DNA of 64,000 nt from Micrococcales bacterium (GTDB lineage Bacteria; Actinomycetota; Actinomycetes; Actinomycetales; Dermatophilaceae), in assembly GCA_021287075.1 (NCBI GenBank), contig JAJTBD010000013.1, forward strand, positions 48,669 to 112,668, in the 5' to 3' direction. The translations under genes and the position numbers were made by a program. Of this stretch, positions 1 to 8,183 are shown one piece after another; the first letter of the stretch is position 1; each line of letters starts with the position of its first letter. The notes under the pieces are model-generated. The model worked only from the letters and a program-made list of their open reading frames with translations, was not told the origin of the DNA and ran no database searches.

Positions 1-766
1 GCGGGGTGGTGACCACGATGATCTCCGAGTTGGGGATCAGCTGGGCGACCGAGATCGCGATGTCGCCCGTGCCGGGCGGCAGGTCGAGCAGGAGGACGTC
101 GAGGTCGCCCCAGAAGACATCGCCGAAGAACTGCTGGAGCGCCCGGTGGAGCATCGGGCCGCGCCAGACGACCGGCTGGTTGCCGGGCACGAACATGCCG
201 ATCGAGATGACCTTCACGTCGTGGGCGACCGGCGGCAGGATCATGTCGTCGACCTGCGTGGGCCGCTGCTCGACACCCAGCATGCGGGGGATGGAGAAGC
301 CATAGACGTCGGCGTCGACGACGCCGACCTTCATGCCCTGGGCGGCAAGCGCGGCGGCCAGGTTGGTGGTGACCGAGGACTTGCCGACGCCGCCCTTGCC
401 CGAGGCCACGGCATACACCCGGGTCAGCGAGCCGGGCTTGGCAAAAGGGATCTCGCGCTCGGCGGCCCCGCCACGCAGCTGCTGGCGCAGGCCCGCGCGC
501 TGCTCGTCGGACATCACGCCGAGGGTGACCTCGACGGAGGTGACGCCCTCGACCTTCTCCAGGGCGGCGGTGGTGTCGCGGCGCAGGGTGTCCTTCATGG
601 GGCAGCCGGCGACGGTGAGCAGGATCGTGACGCTGGCCCGGCCGCTGTCGTCCACGGACGCGCCCTCGACCATGCCGAGCTCGGTGATCGGCTTGCGGAT
701 CTCGGGGTCGATGACCGTGGACAGGGCTGCGTGGAGCGTCTCGTCGCTCACCGGGGGCGTGGGCAT
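1..766 (-). CDS. mrp: Mrp/ApbC-family Fe-S cluster carrier ATPase, 3' end outside window
   Basis: P-loop ATPase of the Mrp/ApbC/NBP35 group, which carries and delivers Fe-S clusters in the cytoplasm. About 255 residues are visible. The N-terminal part holds a MIP18/DUF59-like domain with DPEIR near residue 20. A deviant Walker A, SGKGGVGKSS, lies near residue 122, DADVYGFS follows, and a Walker B-like LLLDLPPGTGD lies near residue 224. The C-terminus, including any CxxC cluster ligands, lies beyond the left edge. The ATG at 766 is preceded directly by GGGGGA; a GTG at 751 is an alternative start. It is read in the same direction as the two genes to its right. In M. tuberculosis mrp also lies near MgtE-like and membrane genes, from memory. 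Confidence 0.93.
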   Translation of the reverse strand, partial: MPTPPVSDETLHAALSTVIDPEIRKPITELGMVEGASVDDSGRASVTILLTVAGCPMKDTLRRDTTAALEKVEGVTSVEVTLGVMSDEQRAGLRQQLRGGAAEREIPFAKPGSLTRVYAVASGKGGVGKSSVTTNLAAALAAQGMKVGVVDADVYGFSIPRMLGVEQRPTQVDDMILPPVAHDVKVISIGMFVPGNQPVVWRGPMLHRALQQFFGDVFWGDLDVLLLDLPPGTGDIAISVAQLIPNSEIIVVTTP

Positions 767-814
767 TCCCCCATGGTAGGTCGCGCCGCGAGGGGCCGAT
801 GCGGGCGGTGTCGC

Positions 815-1363
815 TCAGCCGCCTGCCGGGGGCTCCTCGCGCACGTCCTGCTCACGGGCCCGCACCTCGAGCCCGCGCTCCTCCATCTCCTCGAGCAGGG
901 TGCGCAGCTCGGAGCGGACGAAGTCGCGGGTCGCGGTGTCGCGCAGGGCCAGCCGCAGCGCGGCCACCTCGCGCGTGAGGTACTCGGTGTCGGCGAGGTT
1001 GCGCTCATCGCGGCTGCGGTCCTGCTCCAGCGCCACCCGGTCGCGGTCGTCCTGACGGTTCTGCGCGAGCAGGATCAGCGGCGCGGCATACGACGCCTGG
1101 AGGCTGAGGATAAGGGTGAGCAGGGTGTAGTTGAGGGCGCGCGGGTCGAACTGGACGCTCTCGGGCATGAAGGTGTTCCACGCCAGCCAGGCGACGACGA
1201 AGATCGTCATCCAGATGAGGAAGACCGGCGTGCCCATGAAGCGGGCGAACTTCTCGGAGAGGACGCCGAAGGCCTCTCCGCTGAACATGGCCGGCCGGCG
1301 GATGAGCCGGCGGCGCGCCTCGCGCGGCTGGTCGAGCCGAGGGGTGTTCCTGCGCTCAGCCAT
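815..1363 (-). CDS. DUF1003 family membrane protein
   Basis: 182-residue protein of the DUF1003 family, whose biochemical role is not established. Two hydrophobic segments are seen, at about residues 46-64 and 79-99, followed by a charged, probably coiled-coil cytoplasmic tail at about 104-170. The family core is recognisable in FLIWMTIFVVAWLAWN and the SYAAPLILLAQNRQDDRDR region. The start overlaps the 3' end of the MgtE-like gene by 8 bp, so the two are almost certainly co-translated. This pairing suggests the membrane protein works with the soluble CBS/MgtE-N protein in divalent-cation homeostasis; that is inference. Confidence 0.9.
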   Translation of the reverse strand: MAERRNTPRLDQPREARRRLIRRPAMFSGEAFGVLSEKFARFMGTPVFLIWMTIFVVAWLAWNTFMPESVQFDPRALNYTLLTLILSLQASYAAPLILLAQNRQDDRDRVALEQDRSRDERNLADTEYLTREVAALRLALRDTATRDFVRSELRTLLEEMEERGLEVRAREQDVREEPPAGG

Positions 1364-2633
1364 GGGTCACCTCGTGCCTCTCCTCGCGCCAGTCCTCGGG
1401 GAGGATGTGGTCGAGCACGTCGTCGACGGTGACCGCGCCCAGCAGGTGTCCCTCGTCGTCGACGACCGGCATCGAGACGAGGTTGTAGGTCGCGAAGCGC
1501 CGGGTGATCTCGCCCAGGGGCGCCTCCGGGGGGAGGGCGTCGACGTCCTTGTCGAGAATGCCGCCGACCGCGTTGTGCGGGGGCTCGCGCAGCAGGCGCT
1601 GGATGTGGACCATGCCGAGATAGCGGCCGGTCGGGGTCTCCAGCGGTGCGCGGCAGATGAAGACCACCGTCGCCAGCGCGGTGGGCAGCTCCTCCTGCCG
1701 CACGACGGCCAGGGCCTCGGCGATCGTGGCCTCCGGGCCGAGGACGACCGGCTCAGAGGTCATCAGGCCACCGGCGGTGTTCTCGTCATAGGTCAGCAGG
1801 CGCCGCAGGTCGGCCGCCTCGTCGGGCTCCATCTCGGCCAGGAGCTCCTCCTGGGCCTCCGGTGTCAGCTCCGAGAGGAGGTCGGCGGCGTCGTCGGGCT
1901 GCATCGCCTCGAGGACGTCGGCGGCGCGCTCGCGCTGGAGGTGCCCGAGGATCTCGATCTGGTCCTCCTCCGGCAGCTCCTCGAGCACGTCGGCGAGCTT
2001 GTCGTCGGCCAGCGCCTCGACGACCTCGCGCCGACGCTTGTCGGGCAGGTCCTTGATCGCCTCGGCGAGGTCGGCCGCCTTGAGGTCCTCGTAGGTCTCG
2101 AGCAGCCGGGCCGCGCTCTGGGCGTCGCCGCTCTCGTGCAGGCCGGTCACGTCCTCGATGGGCACCACGGTGGTGGCGCCGCGGCGGCGCGAGAGCCGGG
2201 AGAGAGTGCCGGTGGCGGGCCTGCCCTCGCGCACGAAGACCTTGGTGGCGGCCCAGTCGCGGGTGCGCTCGCGCTCGATCGCGAGGTCCTCGACCGTGCC
2301 CTCCTGCTCGGCGCCCTCGGCGCGCCAGCGGATCGGCCGCTCCAGCAGCTCGGCGAGCGCCAGGGTCTCGGAGTGGCGCTGCTCGAAGCGGCGCATGTTG
2401 ACCAGCCCTGTAGTGATGACCTGGCCGCCGTCGACGGAGGTCACCCGCGTCATGGGGACGAAGACCCGACGCCGCCCGGGCACCTCGACGACCAGCCCGA
2501 TCACGCGTGGGCGGGCCCGGCGGGCCGAGAAGGTGAGCACGACATCGCGCACGCGGCCGACCTGGTCGCCGAGCGGGTCGAACACGCTCAGCCCGGCCAG
2601 ACGGGCGACATAGACGCGGGAGGGGGTGCTCAC
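1356..2633 (-). CDS. MgtE N-domain and CBS-pair protein lacking the membrane channel
   Basis: About 425 residues. The N-terminal half looks like PRC-barrel modules (VYVARLAGLSVFD, then VFVPMTRVTSVDG). A superhelical MgtE-N domain at about 190-290 carries repeated acidic helices such as LPEEDQIEILGHL and MQPDDAADLLSEL. A tandem CBS pair fills about 300-420 (TAGGLMTSEPVVL, LVSMPVVDDEGHLLGAVTV). The five-helix Mg2+ channel of true MgtE is absent, so this is a cytosolic sensor or regulator rather than a transporter. The GTG at 2633 fits the PRC-barrel start; an in-frame extension upstream is possible. It overlaps the DUF1003 gene and may act through it. Confidence 0.88.
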   Translation of the reverse strand: MSTPSRVYVARLAGLSVFDPLGDQVGRVRDVVLTFSARRARPRVIGLVVEVPGRRRVFVPMTRVTSVDGGQVITTGLVNMRRFEQRHSETLALAELLERPIRWRAEGAEQEGTVEDLAIERERTRDWAATKVFVREGRPATGTLSRLSRRRGATTVVPIEDVTGLHESGDAQSAARLLETYEDLKAADLAEAIKDLPDKRRREVVEALADDKLADVLEELPEEDQIEILGHLQRERAADVLEAMQPDDAADLLSELTPEAQEELLAEMEPDEAADLRRLLTYDENTAGGLMTSEPVVLGPEATIAEALAVVRQEELPTALATVVFICRAPLETPTGRYLGMVHIQRLLREPPHNAVGGILDKDVDALPPEAPLGEITRRFATYNLVSMPVVDDEGHLLGAVTVDDVLDHILPEDWREERHEVTHG

Positions 2634-2721
2634 GAGGCCCAAGGCTAACCCTGCCGGCGTATGCCGTGTGTTCACCTCGCGGGGGCCGTCGGCTGTCGGA
2701 CCCCGCTGGCAGACTTGGACC

Positions 2722-3438
2722 ATGACGACACAGGTGCTGCTGGTCCCCGGTTTCTGGCTCGGCGCGTGGGCGTGGGACGAGGTCGCCTCCCATCTGCGCG
2801 ACCGCGGCCTCGACGTCACCGCGCTGACCCTGCCCGGCCTCGAGCCCGGCTCCGATCCGTCGGCGACCCTCGCCGACCAGGCCGACGCGATCGAGGCCGC
2901 CATCGACCCGGCCGCCGAGCGCGTGGTGCTGGTGGTGCACAGCGGGGCGACCGTGCCGGGGTGCCTTGCCGTGGACCGCGATCCGGCGCGCTTCGCGCGG
3001 GTGGTCTATGTCGACACCGCGCCCGTGGTCGACGGCTTCGCGGTCGGTCCCGACCACACCGGCGAGGTGCTGCGGCTGGAGGAGGTGTGGGAGGAGGAGC
3101 TCGGGCAGGGCTCGATGCGCGACCTGACCGACGAGCAGCTGGCGACCTTCCGCGAGCGGGCCGTGCCTCAGCCGGGGGCGACCGTCCACGAGCCGGTGCG
3201 CCTGGCCAGTGACGAGCGGCTCGCGGTGCCGGGCACGGTGATCTGCACGGCCTTCCCCGCCTCCGACTACCAGTCCTATGCCGAGCAGGGCGCGCCTTTC
3301 CTCGCCGGTCTGCTCGCCTATGACCGCCTCGACCTCGTCGACCTGCCCACCGGGCACTGGCCCATGTGGTCGCGTCCGGCCGAGCTCGCCGACCTCATCG
3401 GCGAGGCCGCCCACGGCGCCACCCCGCCCGGCGCCTGA
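2722..3438 (+). CDS. alpha/beta hydrolase
   Basis: 238-residue single-domain alpha/beta hydrolase, probably cytoplasmic, with no signal peptide. The oxyanion-hole region is LLVPGFWLGAWAW near residue 5. The nucleophile elbow is VVHSGAT with Ser74, a variant of GxSxG in which His precedes Ser. The likely catalytic His is in LPTGHWPMWSRP near residue 216, and an acidic residue near 100 (YVDTAPVVDG) may complete the triad. The family resembles RsbQ/esterase-like lactonases; the substrate is unknown. ATG at 2722 was chosen because the alpha/beta fold starts at once and a CAGACT hexamer lies six bases upstream. It is divergent from the MgtE-like gene. Confidence 0.85.
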   Translation: MTTQVLLVPGFWLGAWAWDEVASHLRDRGLDVTALTLPGLEPGSDPSATLADQADAIEAAIDPAAERVVLVVHSGATVPGCLAVDRDPARFARVVYVDTAPVVDGFAVGPDHTGEVLRLEEVWEEELGQGSMRDLTDEQLATFRERAVPQPGATVHEPVRLASDERLAVPGTVICTAFPASDYQSYAEQGAPFLAGLLAYDRLDLVDLPTGHWPMWSRPAELADLIGEAAHGATPPGA

Positions 3439-3572
3439 GACGTCGCCAGGGGCCGAGGGTGAGCGCGGTCATAACGGCGGTGTGATGCCCGCTGGTACGT
3501 TCGCGGCGGACCAGCCGCGCGGCATACCGGCTGGAGCATGCCCCCCACCCGCACGCCAACGAGAGGCACCAG

Positions 3573-4664
3573 ATGCGCAGCGCCAAGGACTTCTTCCGCC
3601 CCCTCGCCGTCGGGGCTCCGACGCCCGTCACCGAGGTGCCGGCCCGGCCGAGCCGGATGATCCACTTCTTCGACCCGAGCAACGAGAAGATGGCGGCGAA
3701 GATCCCGGCCATGGTCGGCAAGGTCGACGTGCTCCTGGGCAACCTCGAGGACGCCGTCAAAGCCGACAAGAAGGAGGCCGCCCGCGCCGGCCTGGTGCAG
3801 ATCGCCAAGTCCACCGACTTCGGCGAGGAGACCCAGCTGTGGACGCGGGTCAACGCCCTCGACAGCCCGTGGGTGCTCGATGACCTGATCACGCTGGTCA
3901 CCGAGATCGGCGACAAGCTCGACGTCATCATGATCCCCAAGGTCCAGGGCCCCGAGGACATCCACTATGTCGACCGCATCCTCGCCCAGCTCGAGGCCCG
4001 CGCCGGCCTCGACCGCCCGCTGCTCGTCCACGCCATCCTCGAGACCGCGCGCGGCGTGGCCAATGTCGAAGCCATCGCCGGCGCCAGCCCGCGCATGCAG
4101 GGCATCTCGCTCGGCCCGGCCGACCTCGCCGCCGACCGCCGCATGAAGACCACCCGCGTCGGTGGCGGCCACCCCGGCTATCTCGTGCGCCAGGACCCGC
4201 CCAGGAACGACGCGGGGGAGTCCGACATCAACGGCGAGCGGGCGATCTACCAGCAGGACCTGTGGCACTACACGGTCGCCCGCATGGTCGACGCCTGCGC
4301 GATGCACGGGATCTTCCCCTACTACGGCCCCTTCGGTGACATCAAGGATGTCGTGGCCTGCGAGGACCAGTTCCGCAACGCCTTCCTGCTCGGCTGCGTC
4401 GGCACCTGGTCGCTGCACCCGGTGCAGATCGACATCGCCAAGAAGGTCTTCTCGCCGTCGGCCGAGGACGTCGCCCACGCCCGCCGCGTCAAGGAGGCCA
4501 TGGGCGATGGCACCGGTGCCGTCATGCTCGACGGCAAGATGGAGGACGACGCCAGCCTCAAGCAATGCCTGGTGATCCTCGAGCTCGCCGAGCGCCTGTC
4601 CAAGAACGACCCCGAGCTCGCCGAGCTGTATGCCGCGAAGCCCCAGACGGAGGAGAGCAAGTGA
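3573..4664 (+). CDS. HpcH/HpaI-CitE family lyase, malyl-CoA lyase-like
   Basis: 363-residue TIM-barrel lyase of the CitE/malyl-CoA lyase group. Such enzymes cleave or form (S)-malyl-CoA or beta-methylmalyl-CoA using Mg2+. Visible landmarks are the early [14 protein letters not shown] segment, [11 protein letters not shown] (metal/CoA loop), [25 protein letters not shown] and [12 protein letters not shown]. It is about 50 residues longer than typical CitE, with extra sequence around residues 190-225 before the [10 protein letters not shown] segment. GAGAGG precedes the ATG. Its stop overlaps the GTG of the second lyase (GTGA), so the two are translationally coupled. Substrate assignment is by family only. 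Confidence 0.88.
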   Translation: MRSAKDFFRPLAVGAPTPVTEVPARPSRMIHFFDPSNEKMAAKIPAMVGKVDVLLGNLEDAVKADKKEAARAGLVQIAKSTDFGEETQLWTRVNALDSPWVLDDLITLVTEIGDKLDVIMIPKVQGPEDIHYVDRILAQLEARAGLDRPLLVHAILETARGVANVEAIAGASPRMQGISLGPADLAADRRMKTTRVGGGHPGYLVRQDPPRNDAGESDINGERAIYQQDLWHYTVARMVDACAMHGIFPYYGPFGDIKDVVACEDQFRNAFLLGCVGTWSLHPVQIDIAKKVFSPSAEDVAHARRVKEAMGDGTGAVMLDGKMEDDASLKQCLVILELAERLSKNDPELAELYAAKPQTEESK

Positions 4665-5563
4665 CCCAGCAGGCCCCCACCGCGGAGCAGATCGCCTTCC
4701 GCCCGCGCCGGTCCGTCCTCTATATGCCCAGCTCCAACGAGCGGGCCCTGGAGAAGGCCAAGACCCTGCCGGTCGACGGTCTCATCCTCGACCTCGAGGA
4801 CGCCGTCGCTCCCGATGCCAAGGAGGGTGCACGCGAGAACGCCTGTGCCGCAGCGGCATCCGGCGAATACGGCAAGCGTGAGATCACGATCCGCATCAAC
4901 GGCATCGGCACCCAGTGGCACGAGGCCGACATGGCCGCGGCCGCCAAGGCCGGCCCCGACGGCATCGTCGTGCCCAAGGTCAACAGCGCCGAGGAGGTCC
5001 GCCAGCTGGTCGAGGCGATGGTCGCCGGCGGCGCCCCCGACAAGACCCGGCTGTGGGCGATGGTCGAGACGCCCGAGGCCATCTTCAACGTCCGCGAGAT
5101 CGCGGCGGCCTCCGACCGGCTCGCGGTCCTGGTCATGGGCACCAACGACCTCGTCAAGGAGCTGCGCGCCGACCACGTGCCGGGCCGCGGCCCGCTCGTG
5201 ACCGCCCTCCAGCTCTCGCTGCTGGCCGCCCGAGAGTCGGGGGTCGCGATCCTCGACGGCGTCTACAACAACGTCAAGGACGCCGACGGTTTCCTCGCCG
5301 AGTGCGAGCAGGGCCGCGACTACGGCTTCGACGGCAAGACGCTCATCCACCCCGGCCAGGTCGAGGTGTGCAACACCACCTTCGCGCCGTCGCCTGAGGC
5401 GGTCGCCGACGCCGAGGGCATCCTCCGGGCGTGGGAGGACGGCAAGGGCTCGGGCGTGGTGACCTACAACGGCAAGATGATCGAGAATCTCCACGTCGAG
5501 ACGGCCCAGCGGGTGCTCGAGTCGGCCCGTCGGATCGCCGAGCTGCAGGCCGACCAGGCCTGA
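4661..5563 (+). CDS. HpcH/HpaI-CitE family lyase or malyl-CoA thioesterase
   Basis: 300-residue CitE-like protein. Motifs are [33 protein letters not shown] with the acidic metal-binding loop, [42 protein letters not shown] and [14 protein letters not shown]. It is paired with a longer homologue upstream through a 4-bp GTGA overlap. That arrangement recalls the Mcl1/Mcl2 pair (malyl-CoA lyase and malyl-CoA thioesterase) of the ethylmalonyl-CoA pathway. However, no ccr, mcd or mch gene is seen here, so the pathway is unproven. An alternative is a citramalyl-CoA lyase acting in itaconate or C5 catabolism. Confidence 0.87.
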   Translation: MTQQAPTAEQIAFRPRRSVLYMPSSNERALEKAKTLPVDGLILDLEDAVAPDAKEGARENACAAAASGEYGKREITIRINGIGTQWHEADMAAAAKAGPDGIVVPKVNSAEEVRQLVEAMVAGGAPDKTRLWAMVETPEAIFNVREIAAASDRLAVLVMGTNDLVKELRADHVPGRGPLVTALQLSLLAARESGVAILDGVYNNVKDADGFLAECEQGRDYGFDGKTLIHPGQVEVCNTTFAPSPEAVADAEGILRAWEDGKGSGVVTYNGKMIENLHVETAQRVLESARRIAELQADQA

Positions 5564-5673
5564 CCGACCCAGCCCGGGTCTGGTGTGACCAGTGGGGCTG
5601 ATGGGGCGCCTCGTGCCCAGACTGTGACAGGGCTTGCCTGTCCGATGTGCCGGATTCTCCCGCCCCGCGATCG

Positions 5674-5679
5674 TATGAT
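5674..5679 (+). promoter_or_regulatory. possible -10 element TATGAT for the L,D-transpeptidase gene
   Basis: TATGAT stands out in a 228-bp gap between the lyase operon and the transpeptidase. It would give a leader of about 105 nt. No convincing -35 is found 16-18 bp upstream, so this is a weak call. Confidence 0.35.
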
Positions 5680-5791
5680 TTTCACGTGTCATCGGACGCA
5701 ACCTTTTGACCGCGTGGATGCATCAAGAGGGTGTCGTCGCCAAACATCAGGGGGAGGCGGCGCCTGACACACCGACCGTTTGGAGGAGACC

Positions 5792-6487
5792 ATGGAACTG
5801 ACCCGCCGTGCAGCTATCCAGTCCGTTGCGGCTGCCACCGTCGCCGGAGGTGTCTCCCTCGCCGGGGCCACGTCCGCCCAGGCCGCGTTCGCCACGCTGA
5901 AGCCCGGGATGAAGAGCGCGGCCGTGCGTGACCTGCAGATCCGCCTGGCCCGTCTCGGCTACTGGCTCGGTGCTGCCGACAGCGCCTACGGTCACCTGAC
6001 CACCCAGGCGGTCATGGCCATCCAGGGTGCCGCGGGCGTGGCCCGTGACGGCATCTGCGGCCCCGTCACCTGGTCCAAGGTCGTGGCCGGTGTGCGGCCG
6101 ACCGCCCGGAGCCGGTCCGGCAAGGTGATCGAGGTCGACAAGTACCGCCAGATCATCAAGTTCGTGGTCAACGGCCGGCTCTACATCACGATCCACACCA
6201 GCACCGGCTCGAACCAGCGCTACTACTCGGGTGGCGCGTGGCACACCGCCTACACCCCGACGGGCCACTTCCGCGTCTTCCGCCAGGTCAACGCCTGGGA
6301 CAAGTCCCCGCTCGGCGAGCTCTACCGCCCGAAGTACTACTACGGCGGCTATGCCATCCACGGGTCGCTGTCCATCCCGGGCTACCCGGCCTCGCACGGC
6401 TGCTGCCGCGTGAGCACCGGTGCGATGAACCTCTTCTGGGGCACGTCCTACCCGATCCAGATCGGCACCGCGGTCTGGGTCTACTGA
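5792..6487 (+). CDS. Tat-exported peptidoglycan-binding L,D-transpeptidase (YkuD)
   Basis: 231-residue exported cell-wall enzyme. MELTRRAAIQ followed by an alanine-rich stretch ending AQA (to about residue 31) is a Tat-type signal. A PG_binding_1 domain occupies about 34-100 (GMKSAAVRDLQIRLARLGYW). The YkuD L,D-transpeptidase domain fills about 110-231 with His190 in YAIHGSLS and catalytic Cys204 in SHGCCRVS. The motif is normally SHGC[IV]R; here a second Cys follows the nucleophile. The likely role is 3-3 crosslinking of peptidoglycan stems or related amidation/anchoring. A strong GGAGGAG at 5782-5788 sits three bases before the ATG; an in-frame TTG at 5780 is rejected because it lies at the edge of this site. 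A 16-bp terminator follows. Confidence 0.93.
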   Translation: MELTRRAAIQSVAAATVAGGVSLAGATSAQAAFATLKPGMKSAAVRDLQIRLARLGYWLGAADSAYGHLTTQAVMAIQGAAGVARDGICGPVTWSKVVAGVRPTARSRSGKVIEVDKYRQIIKFVVNGRLYITIHTSTGSNQRYYSGGAWHTAYTPTGHFRVFRQVNAWDKSPLGELYRPKYYYGGYAIHGSLSIPGYPASHGCCRVSTGAMNLFWGTSYPIQIGTAVWVY

Positions 6488-6508
6488 CCACCGGCCCTCG
6501 GCCACCTC

Positions 6509-6543
6509 AGCGGGCCCCGCGACCCCTGGTCGCGGGGCCCGCT
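6509..6543 (+). terminator. Perfect 16-bp hairpin after the L,D-transpeptidase gene
   Basis: Arms 6509-6524 and 6528-6543 are perfectly complementary (AGCGGGCCCCGCGACC) with a 3-nt loop. There is no T-run, as is common in actinobacterial terminators. Confidence 0.8.
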
Positions 6544-6556
6544 GCTGTCTGGGGTC

Positions 6557-6617
6557 TCGATGCTGTGCGGGCGCGGCCCGTCGCTGAGCGGGGGCTTGAT
6601 GCTGTGTGGGCGCGGCC
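6557..6617. repeat. Two 22-bp direct repeats
   Basis: TCGATGCTGTGCGGGCGCGG at 6557 recurs with two C-to-T changes at 6596, with a 39-bp period. The repeats lie in the 620-bp region between the transpeptidase and the RIO-like kinase. No conserved gene is recognised in that region other than the small ORF at 6722. Confidence 0.6.
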
Positions 6618-6721
6618 GTCCCGATTTGTGGGCTGGGCCCGGTCCGCGGGACAATGGAAGCGGTGTCACAACGGAGTGCCCGCACCAATCCGCACCCAAG
6701 ACACAAAGTGAGTGATCAGAC

Positions 6722-6817
6722 ATGCGCTCCATGCGCTCCTTCGCCCGCGCCCTCGACTCCTGGACGCTCTACGCGTTCAATGCGGAGCCCATCTGGGTCT
6801 ACCGCCGTCAGGGCTGA
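6722..6817 (+). CDS. Putative 31-residue small protein
   Basis: A short ORF starting MRSMRSFARALDSWTLYAF and ending IWVYRRQG. It is basic at both ends with an aromatic core containing two Trp and two Tyr, and could be an amphipathic membrane-associated peptide. The support is positional: a GC-rich hairpin begins only 14 bp after the stop (6831-6863), as for a true mini-transcription unit, and the codons have GC-rich third positions. There is no clear Shine-Dalgarno sequence, only GTGAGTG about eight bases upstream. I do not recognise the family. It could also be a chance ORF in a repeat-rich gap. Confidence 0.45.
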   Translation: MRSMRSFARALDSWTLYAFNAEPIWVYRRQG

Positions 6818-6830
6818 GCACACGACAACA

Positions 6831-6863
6831 CTGGCCCCCGTCCTCCCTTGAGGCGGGGGCCAG
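6831..6863 (+). terminator. Terminator hairpin after the 31-codon ORF
   Basis: CTGGCCCCCG-T-CCTC (6831-6845) pairs with GAGG-C-GGGGGCCAG (6850-6863) with a small bulge and a 4-nt loop. Confidence 0.65.
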
Positions 6864-7017
6864 CGGCATGTCCGGGCTCCGCTGCCCGGCCCACAGTGGT
6901 CGTCCAGCCCAAAGTGGTCTTCCGGCCGCCGTCCGACGCGTCCCGCCAGCAAGAAGTGGTCACCACACCGCCATCGGCGGCGCCCTGACGACCACATTCC
7001 TGCGTGGATGGCACTGT

Positions 7018-7091
7018 CGCGGCCACTTCCGGGTGTCGATGGTGCTCTCGCAGCCACTTCCGGGTGTCGATGGTGCTCTCGCAGCCACTTT
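7018..7091. repeat. 31-bp tandem repeat, 2.4 copies
   Basis: Units at 7018-7048 and 7049-7079 differ at one base, and a third partial copy runs 7080-7091. The unit core is CCACTTCCGGGTGTCGATGG. Just upstream (about 6890-7000) are several shorter AAGTGGTC or GACCACATT boxes in both orientations. The block lies directly downstream of the RIO-like kinase stop. Confidence 0.8.
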
Positions 7092-7107
7092 CCTGCTCCG
7101 ACGGCGC

Positions 7108-7953
7108 TCACCACCGGCGGGTCGCCGCGGCGACGGCGTCGCCGACCAGCACCCCCTCGTCGACCGGCAGGCCTCGAGCGGTGAACCAGCGCGCCATCAC
7201 ACTGGCGTCGCGGGTCAGATAGTCCATCCCCTGGGGGTTGCCGATGACATCGACCACCTGCGGCCAGTCGATGACCACGATCCGCTCGTCGTGCACGAGC
7301 ACGTTGTAGGGCGAGAGGTCACCGTGGGCCCAGCCCTCCTCGGCCAGGCGCAGGATGACCTCGCGCACCTGCTCGAACAGCTGGGCGAGGACGTCCCGGC
7401 CCGGACGGGTGGCGGCCAGCCGCGGCGCGCCGACCCCGTCGGAGCCGACGAACTCCATGAGCATCTCCCGGCCGTCCAGCTGCACCGGATAGGGGACCGG
7501 CAGGCCGATCTCCCACATGCGGCCCAGGGCCGCGAACTCCGCGCCCGCCCACTGAGCAGAGACGAGCTCGCGGCCAAAACCGGTGCGCCGGGCCATCGCC
7601 CGCGTCTCCCGTGAGCGCCGCACCCGCCGACCCTCGAGATAGCCGGCGTCGCGGTGGAAGAGCCGGTGGTCGCCGGTCCGGAAGCGTTTGGCCGCCATGA
7701 CGACATCGCGGTCGTCGCGCCCGGGCACCCAGCGCCGGACGAGGTGGACATCGGCCTCCTTGCCGGACTTGAGCACGCCGAGGTCGGCGTCGACAGCGCC
7801 TAGCTCCGTCACGACCCAGTCGGGGCGTGGGCCGGGGCCGTGGCCGGCGGCATCCCAGGTCGACCAGCGCTCACCCTCCGGGGGCCGGTCCGGATGGCTG
7901 TCAAAGCTGTGGCTGTCAGTCGCGGAGCGGTCCTGCTCCGAGTGGTTGTGCAT
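7108..7953 (-). CDS. RIO-like serine protein kinase
   Basis: 281-residue protein with a RIO/lipopolysaccharide-kinase-like fold. Landmarks in order are GVLKSGKEADVHLV (P-loop-like), AAKRF with the ATP-anchoring Lys, the catalytic loop EGWAHGDLSPYNVLV, and the metal-binding VIDWPQVVDV (RIO proteins use D-x-PQ). About 45 N-terminal residues are His/Asp/Ser-rich and probably disordered. ATG 7953 is chosen because GGAG lies seven bases upstream in the reverse direction; an in-frame extension to 7992 lacks this. Bacterial RIO homologues are poorly characterised, and a role in ribosome maturation is only by analogy with archaea and eukaryotes. It is divergent from the secreted protease. Confidence 0.88.
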   Translation of the reverse strand: MHNHSEQDRSATDSHSFDSHPDRPPEGERWSTWDAAGHGPGPRPDWVVTELGAVDADLGVLKSGKEADVHLVRRWVPGRDDRDVVMAAKRFRTGDHRLFHRDAGYLEGRRVRRSRETRAMARRTGFGRELVSAQWAGAEFAALGRMWEIGLPVPYPVQLDGREMLMEFVGSDGVGAPRLAATRPGRDVLAQLFEQVREVILRLAEEGWAHGDLSPYNVLVHDERIVVIDWPQVVDVIGNPQGMDYLTRDASVMARWFTARGLPVDEGVLVGDAVAAATRRW

Positions 7954-8138
7954 GATGGATCTCCGTGTGTGCGAAGGGAACTGGGGACGCAAGAGCGCCC
8001 AGGACAGTCATCTGCATGTCGCACCTCCACGGAGTCGGGCCCGGCGGTATGCCGTGCTGGCAGCGATGCTCGCATCTCGCGGACGCCGCGCGCACCCGGT
8101 TTTTCTCGCGCAGCGGCCTCCCACGGGCCGCTCCGCTG

Positions 8139-8163
8139 TGGCAGGGTCGTCCTACCTGCCACG
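8139..8163. promoter_or_regulatory. Possible operator upstream of the secreted protease
   Basis: GTGGCAGG and CCTGCCAC form an 8-bp inverted repeat with a 9-bp spacer, ending 20 bp before the protease start. It could be an operator or a 5' UTR hairpin. Confidence 0.35.
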
Positions 8164-8183
8164 CACCACCTAAGGGGATCCCC

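Noticed and set aside
146..1432. Long open frames antisense to mrp, mgtE-like and many other genes
   Set aside because: High GC makes long antisense frames common; these are Gly/Arg/Asp-rich with no family similarity.
5564..5791. ydaO (c-di-AMP) riboswitch before the L,D-transpeptidase
   Set aside because: Such riboswitches precede wall enzymes in actinobacteria, but the leader is too short and I could not find the core elements.
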